8,483 bases of DNA, taken from contig WTAK01000348.1 of the NCBI GenBank assembly GCA_013139625.1, positions 1 to 8,483 on the forward strand, read 5' to 3'. A program made the position numbers and the translations under genes. The notes under the pieces were generated by a model that was not told where the DNA came from, did no database searches, and worked only from the letters and a program-made list of their open reading frames with translations. This document shows positions 1 through 4,285 of this stretch, piece by piece. Source of the stretch: Candidatus Delongbacteria bacterium (lineage in GTDB: Bacteria > UBA4055). How positions within the stretch are numbered: the first letter of the stretch is position 1; each line of letters begins with the position of its first letter.

Positions 1-201
1 TGTTGATAAATTATTTTACTATGTAATAGCATGTGATGGAGTAAAGGAAGAGATAATATTAAAAGATACTGATTTTCGGGTTAAATAGGCTTGATAAAGA
101 AACAAAGCGTTTAAGTTGCAACAGGTCATAACATTGGCAAAACATCAATGGGTTACTTGTACATTTAACTCGATACGCCCCACTGCTTTTTGCCATATCC
201 G
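1..201 (+). mobile_element. 3' end of integron gene cassette 0 (partial)
   Basis: This is the tail of a cassette whose start lies left of the window. It holds the C-terminus of an open frame (stop at 86-88), about 40 bases of spacer, and attC-like site A up to the G of its R' box at 201. The order of gene stop, short spacer and attC is the normal cassette layout. Its R'' box reads GTCATAAC (125-132), so by the rule seen in the other cassettes this cassette should begin TTATGAC. Confidence 0.7.
2..88 (+). CDS. C-terminal fragment of an unidentified cassette protein (5' end outside window)
   Basis: The frame is open from the left edge and encodes 28 residues, ending in ...KDTDFRVK before TAG at 86-88. 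The residues (for example FYYVIACDGVKEE) are of mixed composition and look like a real soluble-protein end, but there is too little for a family call. It stops 37 bases before the R'' box of attC site A, the position expected for a cassette gene. I infer that it is the cargo of cassette 0; the protein identity is unknown. Confidence 0.5.
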   Translation, partial: VDKLFYYVIACDGVKEEIILKDTDFRVK

Positions 202-207
202 TTATGG
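126..207 (+). repeat. attC-like recombination site A
   Basis: The parts are R'' TCATAAC (126-132), spacer AT, L'' TGGCAAAA (135-142), a variable centre, L' TTTTGCCA (188-195), a 5-nt spacer, and R' GTTATGG (201-207). L'' and L' are perfectly complementary, and the stem can continue through CA and TGG with a bulged base. The site is 82 bp, within the known attC range of roughly 57-141 bp. It is very similar to site C along its whole length. Crossover would fall between G201 and T202. Confidence 0.82.
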
Positions 208-247
208 GGTAATTGCCGTTAATAGAAAGTAAAAACTAGGAGACAAC

Positions 248-865
248 ATGTTTAATCAGTATGACAAAAAGTATGCAACCAAAAAATTCTATTGGGGTAA
301 AGAACCTACTTCACTTTGCTATAAAACTTTAGAAATGTTTCCACCTGTAAAACCAATCAAATTACTTGATGTTGGATGTGGAGAAGGCAGAAATGCAGTT
401 TTCTTTGCCCGTAATGGTTATGATGTCACAGCTTTTGATCTTGCAAGTGCAGGTGTTGAAAAAACAAAACAATTAGCTGAGGAAGCTGGAGTTTCTGTAA
501 ACGCATTTGTTGCAGATATGAATGAATATAGGTTAACAGAGAATTTCGACATCATCTTCTCAACTGGTACACTACATTACATTCCAGAAGAAATTAGAAA
601 AGAGTTATTCCAGAATTATAAAGAACATACAAATGAAAATGGATTGCATGTATTCTCAGTTTTTGTGAAGAAACCATTTATTGAACCAGCACCTGACAGT
701 GAATCAACTGCAAAAAAATGGATTTCTGGCGAGTTGATGAATTACTATCACGATTGGAAAATTGAACATTCTATTGAAGAAATATTTGATTGCATGTCAG
801 GTGGCATTCCACACAAACATGTTTCAAACAGAATTATAGCAAGGAAGTTTAGTGGAGAATTATAG
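248..865 (+). CDS. TehB-like class I SAM-dependent methyltransferase
   Basis: The 205-residue protein is probably a cytosolic small-molecule methyltransferase using S-adenosylmethionine. The SAM-binding motif I is LLDVGCGEGRN (39-49), followed by an acidic residue after strand 2 (AFDLA, D64), an acidic residue after strand 3 (VADMNEY, D90) and the motif IV region FDIIFSTGTLHYI (100-112). The C-terminal pattern, F..GEL..YY..W followed much later by IIARK, resembles the TehB tellurite/thiopurine methyltransferase family, and the length fits TehB without an extra N-terminal domain. Start ATG 248 has AGGAG at 238-242. The gene ends 14 bases inside the next gene, so the two are probably translationally coupled. 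The substrate cannot be read from the sequence; a resistance or detoxification role is inference from family and cassette context. Confidence 0.85.
   Translation: MFNQYDKKYATKKFYWGKEPTSLCYKTLEMFPPVKPIKLLDVGCGEGRNAVFFARNGYDVTAFDLASAGVEKTKQLAEEAGVSVNAFVADMNEYRLTENFDIIFSTGTLHYIPEEIRKELFQNYKEHTNENGLHVFSVFVKKPFIEPAPDSESTAKKWISGELMNYYHDWKIEHSIEEIFDCMSGGIPHKHVSNRIIARKFSGEL
841..847 (+). promoter_or_regulatory. Ribosome binding site deciding a GTG start
   Basis: AAGGAAG lies 4 nt before GTG 852, inside the end of the methyltransferase gene. No ATG is suitably placed, and the nucleotidyltransferase core needs the sequence that follows. This supports GTG as the start and coupled translation with the upstream gene. 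Confidence 0.6.
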
Positions 866-1466
866 TAATCCAAGAAAGTTTGCTTTCAAAATTATCGAAC
901 TTCTCAAAACCACCGATATCAAACAAATAAAACTTGTAGGTAGCTTATCGGAGAATAATTTTGATGAATATTCAGATATTGATATCGAGTTAAATGACAA
1001 TAAGCAAAGTCCTGTCGAAAATATAAATATTGCCTTAAACTCGATCAGTAAAAAATACGATATACTGTTTTCTGACTGGGCTAAAAGTTTATTGCCAGAC
1101 AAATATGTTCTATCTGTATTTTTAAAACAAAAAAATATTTTTAGATTCATTGACTTAACTTGCTTTAAAGATGCTAACTTCTCAGATACTACAAGAGATC
1201 AGCTTCCTCAGGATAAGATATACCATATTTTCAAACTTTGGATTTGTAATGCAAAACAGGAAATCAGAAATAGACATGATAGAAATTTTATCGATTTGCT
1301 ATTCGTCAAATTATTCATTAATAATGATTCTATTTCGAATAAGACTAAGTTTGAAAAAGTACTTGATTGGTTGCATACTAATTCAGATAATAATTATCTC
1401 CTCAAAGAGTGCGATAGAATCATGGATAAGATTAACGACAACATACCCATAACATTAGCAAAATGA
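852..1466 (+). CDS. Nucleotidyltransferase-fold protein (aminoglycoside adenylyltransferase-like)
   Basis: The 204-residue protein has the signature of the polymerase-beta-like nucleotidyltransferase fold. It shows GS (30-31), an acidic linker, and SDIDIEL with metal-binding D42 and D44. A third candidate carboxylate is D101 in the strand RFIDLTCF. The rest is helix-rich, as in antibiotic nucleotidyltransferases and MNT-type proteins. The family transfers a nucleotide from NTP to a hydroxyl on a drug, protein or RNA; which one applies here is not visible. The start is GTG with AAGGAAG upstream, overlapping the methyltransferase by 14 bases. The last codons and the stop (1464-1466) are encoded by the R'' and L'' boxes of attC site B, as is common for cassette genes. 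No HEPN partner gene is visible, which argues against a standard MNT-HEPN toxin-antitoxin pair. Confidence 0.75.
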   Translation: MENYSNPRKFAFKIIELLKTTDIKQIKLVGSLSENNFDEYSDIDIELNDNKQSPVENINIALNSISKKYDILFSDWAKSLLPDKYVLSVFLKQKNIFRFIDLTCFKDANFSDTTRDQLPQDKIYHIFKLWICNAKQEIRNRHDRNFIDLLFVKLFINNDSISNKTKFEKVLDWLHTNSDNNYLLKECDRIMDKINDNIPITLAK

Positions 1467-1519
1467 CTAGAATCCCCTACTTGACTATACGTTATCGCTT
1501 TTTGCTATGACCGTTAGCC
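1447..1519 (+). repeat. attC-like recombination site B
   Basis: The parts are R'' CCATAAC (1447-1453), spacer AT, L'' TAGCAAAA (1456-1463), a short centre, L' TTTTGCTA (1500-1507), a 5-nt spacer TGACC, and R' GTTAGCC (1513-1519). The total is 73 bp. Relative to the other sites, L'' has G-to-A and L' has the matching C-to-T change, so complementarity is kept. R'' and R' pair only in the TAAC/GTTA core, as expected where two unrelated cassettes meet. Confidence 0.82.
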
Positions 1520-1541
1520 CTAATTAATTTTTCTTTATAAA

Positions 1542-1563
1542 ACAATCCCTATGTGTCAATTTA
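1542..1563 (+). repeat. Left copy of a 22-bp perfect inverted repeat
   Basis: The segment begins ACAATCCCTATG and is the exact reverse complement of 2986-3007. The pair encloses the terminator, the secreted-protein gene and its upstream region, 1422 bp in all. No transposase gene and no flanking target duplication are visible. Confidence 0.85.
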
Positions 1564-1571
1564 AAAGATAT

Positions 1572-1601
1572 AAAAAAAGAGGTGGTTTTGAAGCCACCTC
1601 T
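1572..1601 (-). terminator. Rho-independent terminator of the secreted-protein gene
   Basis: Read on the minus strand, an 8-bp stem AGAGGTGG/CCACCTCT with an 8-nt loop is followed directly by a run of seven or more T. It lies 28 bases past the minus-strand stop codon, the right place to end that transcript. Confidence 0.88.
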
Positions 1602-1628
1602 AATGTAATGTGTTCAGTTACACTGAGT

Positions 1629-2792
1629 TTATTTCGTAAGTATCATTTTTTTTGTAATACTCATTCCATTTGCTTCAAGAGTATAGAAATACATACCTGA
1701 GTTAAAATTACTTGCATCAAAATTAACAGTATGTATTCCAGCTTCTTTGCTACTATTTACAAGCTCAGAAATTAACTGTCCGTTTATGTTATAGACATTC
1801 AGCTTTACTTCACTTGCTGTTGGTATAGCAAATTTTATCTCAGTTACAGGATTGAATGGATTTGGGTAGTTTTGGTAGAGTTCATTTGTCATTGGGTAGT
1901 TAACATCGTTTTGGATATTTACTCCATCATGCCATATATCAACTTTTACTGGTTCACCTCCTCCTCCTCCAAAAGGAGAATCTAAACTATCCAATCCAAA
2001 TGATAAAAAAGATGGTCCATAATGTGAAAAAGAGTGTGTACGGTAGAATACAAACTTCTTTTCTCCTGAATAATATCCATTACCATTTACATCATGTATG
2101 ATTTTCACATTAAGAGTATCCCCAAGTACCCAAGTAGATTCAAAAGCATGTCGATTTATTTTTAAAGCAGATACATCAGGTGCGTAATCGATATAACCTG
2201 AACCTGAAGAATTCGGATATATTACATCCTCTTCACGTCCTGATATCCAGCACTGGAAAGTAACATTGTCATAAGGCACTGTACTAAAATCAAATATTTC
2301 ACTATTATAATCTTCAACACCTATTTGTGCTTCGTCGATTGGTGAATGTATTGTCCAATAGTTAATTGGAGTTCCTGTTTCAGGCATATAAGGATCAAAT
2401 CCTCGGTAGTTTATTCCAATTATGTTTTCAGGGATTTCCCAAGTACCATCTGCAGTTAAATAAGACTCTCCAATATTTTCCCTGACATACAACCTAAGCT
2501 CATCATCCTCACTCCAAGTCCAATCTTCAAAGTTTGTAAAATCAATAATACATACACCACGAATATTATAATAATTTTCTACTACATTGCCTGAATCTAA
2601 ATTAGTAGTTACTTCGGAATCATATCCTGTTCTGTAGTTGTGTATATATGCACTAAAAGTAATATTTTCAAGTATTTCATCTGTAAATTCATATCCATCG
2701 TAATCTATCATACCCCATATTACTTTTAAACTATCCTGAGAGAATAAATATCCAGGCAAAATAATACATATCATCAAAATAAATTTTTGCAT
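1629..2792 (-). CDS. Secreted protein with type IX secretion sorting domain
   Basis: The 387-residue protein is predicted to be exported by Sec and then moved across the outer membrane by the type IX (Por) system. It begins with a signal peptide (MQKFILMICIILPGYLFSQ, likely cut near residue 19). A beta-rich region of no recognised family follows, with many Trp, Tyr and Asp residues. After that comes a linker with five glycines (about 275-279) and a C-terminal sorting domain of about 85 residues (303-387). That domain has the hallmark YQNYPNPFNP, VYNINGQL, FNSGMYFY and a basic end (KKMILTK). I chose ATG 2792 over an in-frame ATG at 2870 because AGGAG (2800-2804) sits 7 nt before it and the signal peptide starts there. 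A TTGACT at 2870-2865 could be a -35 box, but no good -10 follows. It runs opposite to the array. The role of the passenger region is unknown. Confidence 0.85.
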   Translation of the reverse strand: MQKFILMICIILPGYLFSQDSLKVIWGMIDYDGYEFTDEILENITFSAYIHNYRTGYDSEVTTNLDSGNVVENYYNIRGVCIIDFTNFEDWTWSEDDELRLYVRENIGESYLTADGTWEIPENIIGINYRGFDPYMPETGTPINYWTIHSPIDEAQIGVEDYNSEIFDFSTVPYDNVTFQCWISGREEDVIYPNSSGSGYIDYAPDVSALKINRHAFESTWVLGDTLNVKIIHDVNGNGYYSGEKKFVFYRTHSFSHYGPSFLSFGLDSLDSPFGGGGGEPVKVDIWHDGVNIQNDVNYPMTNELYQNYPNPFNPVTEIKFAIPTASEVKLNVYNINGQLISELVNSSKEAGIHTVNFDASNFNSGMYFYTLEANGMSITKKMILTK

Positions 2793-2799
2793 TACTTCT

Positions 2800-2804
2800 C
2801 TCCT
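2800..2804 (-). promoter_or_regulatory. Ribosome binding site fixing the start of the secreted-protein gene
   Basis: AGGAG on the minus strand lies 7 nt before ATG 2792 and directly ahead of the signal peptide. It excludes the 26-residue N-terminal extension that an upstream in-frame ATG would add. Confidence 0.75.
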
Positions 2805-2985
2805 ATTTATACATAATTGAATTCTTTGGTTTCTCACTAATAAAATGCTAAAATATTTAATAAGAGTCAAGTTTTAAATTATTATTTTTCTACTTATACT
2901 AATTCTCATAATTCCCAATATTCACATTTTTCTTTTAAATAGTTATTTAAAGAATTATACTCTTTACTTTAATCAGAAGAGTTAA

Positions 2986-3007
2986 TAAATTGACACATAG
3001 GGATTGT
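2986..3007 (-). repeat. Right copy of the 22-bp perfect inverted repeat
   Basis: The segment is the exact reverse complement of 1542-1563. It lies upstream of the minus-strand gene and 34 bases before the R'' box of site C. The stretch 2793-3041 otherwise holds no gene, only the gene's upstream region and an AT-rich hairpin (TTTAAATA / TATTTAAA near 2934-2951). Confidence 0.85.
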
Positions 3008-3041
3008 AGTTCTTGTCTTGAAGAAAAGAAAAATAAACAAG

Positions 3042-3123
3042 GGCTAACATTGGCAAAACATCAATGGTTACTTGAACATTTAACTCGTTATGACACCACT
3101 GCTTTTTGCCATAACCGTTGTCT
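3042..3123 (+). repeat. attC-like recombination site C
   Basis: The parts are R'' GGCTAAC (3042-3048), spacer AT, L'' TGGCAAAA (3051-3058), a centre nearly the same as in site A, L' TTTTGCCA (3104-3111), spacer TAACC, and R' GTTGTCT (3117-3123). The total is 82 bp. R'' matches the start of cassette 2 rather than the adjacent R', marking a junction between two cassettes of different origin. Confidence 0.85.
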
Positions 3124-3136
3124 GCAATAGTGATTA

Positions 3137-3165
3137 TTGACTAAGATGGGAATTGAGTTTAAATT
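3137..3165 (+). promoter_or_regulatory. Sigma-70-type promoter of the cassette 3 lipoprotein gene
   Basis: A -35 box TTGACT (3137-3142) is followed, after a 17-base spacer, by the -10 box TAAATT (3160-3165). Transcription would start near 3172, about 30 bases before the ATG. The spacing is ideal and the boxes match the consensus at 5 and 4 of 6 positions. The promoter lies within the cassette. Confidence 0.5.
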
Positions 3166-3192
3166 ATTAGATATTTTAAATAGCCATAACAA

Positions 3193-3198
3193 AGGTGG
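3193..3198 (+). promoter_or_regulatory. Ribosome binding site fixing the lipoprotein start
   Basis: AGGTGG lies 5 nt before ATG 3204. An alternative GTG at 3195 falls inside this site, so it is unlikely to be the start. Confidence 0.6.
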
Positions 3199-3203
3199 TA
3201 ATA

Positions 3204-3881
3204 ATGAAAAATATACTGTTGAGTCTAGTAAAATTATTGGTAATATTCTTGATTTTTTGTTCGTTTGTAAACTGTACAGATAAATCAACTTCACCTGATG
3301 ATGATCCAAATTATTTCCCGTTAGGTAATAATCTCACATGGACTTATCAAAAGGTTTCAAATACAAATATTAATTTTGATTCTCTATATTTCGGTGCAGT
3401 GATTGATACCGTTAAATTCACTTTAACGATTAGTGACACTTTAAACAACACAATAAGATATCTTTTCAGTAGAGAAACAGATTATGACAATACTCTTTTC
3501 TTGTTTAATGGCTCCGTTTACTCTGCAGAATTTGATTATTCCGATCCATTTGGTATGGCATGTTTATTTTGGAAAAACAATTTTGAAATAAACGAAAAAT
3601 GGGATAGTTGGTTCTACTCAAACACCCTAGATAATAAACCAACACTTGACATTCAAGTTAATAATGAAATCGTAAATTTAGACACAACAATTTCCCTAAA
3701 CAATTTCTCAAACAAGGTTTGTGATGTGATTGAAAAGTATTATTTATTTCTCATGTCTTCTGCTACTGAACAATGGTATTTTTCAGATGGTATTGGCATT
3801 CTTCGTATTGATGGTACACAAAATTCAGGTGATGATAAAACAATATACAGATATGATCTCATAGACTACAACTTCAAATAG
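3204..3881 (+). CDS. Putative lipoprotein
   Basis: The 225-residue protein has a short basic N-terminus (MKNILLSLVK), a hydrophobic stretch to about residue 22, and cysteine C24 in SFVNC. An acidic, Ser/Pro-rich tether follows (TDKSTSPDDDP). This suggests a lipoprotein attached at C24, although the lipobox is loose. The motif YFPLGNNLTWTY (37-48) and, near the C-terminus, WYFSDGIGILRIDG resemble a pattern (YFPL..GN.W.Y and W-YF-x-GIG) that I associate with hypothetical lipoproteins of FCB-group bacteria. No enzymatic motif is seen and the body looks beta-rich. The ATG has AGGTGG upstream and an internal cassette promoter. It ends 77 bases before attC site D. The function is unknown; the location is inferred to be the cell envelope. 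Confidence 0.7.
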   Translation: MKNILLSLVKLLVIFLIFCSFVNCTDKSTSPDDDPNYFPLGNNLTWTYQKVSNTNINFDSLYFGAVIDTVKFTLTISDTLNNTIRYLFSRETDYDNTLFLFNGSVYSAEFDYSDPFGMACLFWKNNFEINEKWDSWFYSNTLDNKPTLDIQVNNEIVNLDTTISLNNFSNKVCDVIEKYYLFLMSSATEQWYFSDGIGILRIDGTQNSGDDKTIYRYDLIDYNFK

Positions 3882-3958
3882 ACATATTGCCAAATTCTCT
3901 TGGAGATAAATGCTGAGGAACAACTCAATTCCACTACTTGAAGATTATCACTACAGAC

Positions 3959-4040
3959 AGACAACATTGGCAAAATATCAATTGTTACTTAGAGTGTCGA
4001 CTTAGCTTATCACAACTGGTTTTTGCCATAACCGTTGTAA
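3959..4040 (+). repeat. attC-like recombination site D
   Basis: The parts are R'' AGACAAC (3959-3965), spacer AT, L'' TGGCAAAA (3968-3975), a diverged centre, L' TTTTGCCA (4021-4028), spacer TAACC, and R' GTTGTAA (4034-4040). The total is 82 bp. R'' matches the start of cassette 3 rather than the adjacent R'. It is the last complete site in the window. Confidence 0.82.
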
Positions 4041-4043
4041 ACT

Positions 4044-4060
4044 TTTACAACTATGGCAAA
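4044..4060 (+). repeat. attC half-site (R'' and L'' only) at the array end
   Basis: TTTACAAC (4044-4051), spacer TA and TGGCAAAA lie almost directly after the R' box of site D. The R'' is the exact reverse complement of GTTGTAAA (4034-4041), obeying the same rule as the full cassettes. No L'/R' partner is evident downstream. Together with the right arm of site D it forms an inverted repeat of 18 paired bases with a 3-nt bulge (ACC) and a tiny loop. Confidence 0.65.
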
Positions 4061-4173
4061 ATAGCACTAACGTAATCATCTATGAGTCCGAATGCTTTAG
4101 CATTTTCATAAATTTGTACATTCGTAATTTTGATATAAGCTAACAATTCTTTATCCTGCCACTTCTCTGACAT
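4051..4173 (-). CDS. Possible 40-residue small protein, unidentified
   Basis: A minus-strand frame opens with ATG 4173 and encodes 40 residues starting MSEKWQDKELLAYI and ending SAILP, with TAG at 4053-4051. The sequence AGAGGG lies 6 nt before the ATG, a plausible ribosome binding site. Composition is balanced (E, K, D, A, I, L, one W) and it could form amphipathic helices; there is no signal peptide or membrane segment. The last codons and stop come from the L''/R'' boxes of the attC remnant. An in-frame stop (4197-4195) rules out a longer version. It may be a true small gene of a decayed last cassette or a chance frame. I recognise no family. Confidence 0.35.
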   Translation of the reverse strand: MSEKWQDKELLAYIKITNVQIYENAKAFGLIDDYVSAILP

Positions 4174-4223
4174 CCTCTTCCCTCTTTTGACATATTATCT
4201 TAATTTATATGCCTAATAATTTA

Positions 4224-4239
4224 TGGCATTGTTTTTGCA
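4224..4239 (+). promoter_or_regulatory. Sigma-54-like (-24/-12) promoter of htpG
   Basis: TGGCAT, five bases, then TTGCA matches the sigma-54 consensus TGGCAC-N5-TTGCW with one change. The -24 GG (4225-4226) and -12 GC (4237-4238) are exactly 12 bases apart. The start would be near 4250, giving a leader of about 36 bases. A sigma-70 reading (TTGTTT 4229-4234, 17 bases, TATGAA 4252-4257) is also possible and overlaps it. Confidence 0.42.
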
Positions 4240-4285
4240 TAAGTAACACGGTATGAAAATAATAAAATAATATAAAGGAGCAACA

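Larger units (their letters stand above)
202..1513 (+). mobile_element. Integron gene cassette 1 (methyltransferase plus nucleotidyltransferase)
   Basis: The cassette is bounded by the crossover points of sites A and B. The closed circle would join G1513 to TTATGGG (202-208), giving R' GTTATGGG. This is the exact reverse complement of the cassette's own R'' CCCATAAC (1446-1453). In the array that R'' instead faces GTTAGCC, which it does not match outside the core, so cassette 1 and its right neighbour have different origins. It carries two overlapping plus-strand genes and no obvious promoter in the short stretch before the first, so it may rely on read-through from the left. Confidence 0.8.
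1514..3117 (+). mobile_element. Integron gene cassette 2 (reverse-oriented secreted protein)
   Basis: The cassette runs from the crossover point of site B to that of site C. Its start TTAGCCCT, joined to G, is the exact reverse complement of its own end at 3040-3048 (AGGGCTAAC), so the circular form would have a perfect R box pair. The complementarity of the two ends continues imperfectly inward (21 of 24 bases over 1513-1536 against 3048-3025) and then, after a short unequal gap, into a perfect 22-bp inverted repeat. Its single gene runs against the array direction, a minority arrangement in cassettes. Confidence 0.78.
3118..4034 (+). mobile_element. Integron gene cassette 3 (lipoprotein)
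   Basis: The cassette lies between the crossover points of sites C and D. G joined to TTGTCTG (3118-3124) is the exact reverse complement of its own R'' CAGACAAC (3958-3965). It carries one plus-strand gene with a recognisable promoter inside the cassette, so it can be expressed far from an integron promoter. Confidence 0.8.

Noticed and set aside
860..1150. Minus-strand frame opposite the nucleotidyltransferase gene.
   Set aside because: It is a shadow of the plus-strand gene, with no ribosome binding site and composition typical of antisense AT-rich frames.
2793..2870. An N-terminal extension of the secreted protein starting at ATG 2870.
   Set aside because: It would place 26 non-hydrophobic residues before a clear signal peptide. 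The AGGAG at 2800-2804 points to ATG 2792.
1542..3007. Insertion sequence with terminal inverted repeats.
   Set aside because: The enclosed gene is a secreted T9SS protein with no transposase motif, and no target-site duplication flanks the repeats.
3195..3203. GTG 3195 as the start of the lipoprotein.
   Set aside because: It lies inside the likely ribosome binding site AGGTGG. ATG 3204 has correct spacing and gives a typical signal peptide.
126..4040. The spaced repeats could be a CRISPR array or REP/MITE-type elements.
   Set aside because: Spacing is 0.9-1.6 kb with whole genes between, not 20-50 base spacers. The centres vary while the arms stay complementary, and the cassette-closure rule fits attC only.
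4061..4090. A CIRCE (HrcA) operator ahead of htpG, suggested by ATAGCACTA.
   Set aside because: Only one half-site is similar. The expected GAGTGCTAA after nine bases is absent.
4187..4220. TTGACA at 4187-4192 as the -35 box of an htpG promoter.
   Set aside because: At 16-18 bases downstream there is no acceptable -10; the nearest TAATAA is 21 bases away. The -24/-12 element further down fits better.
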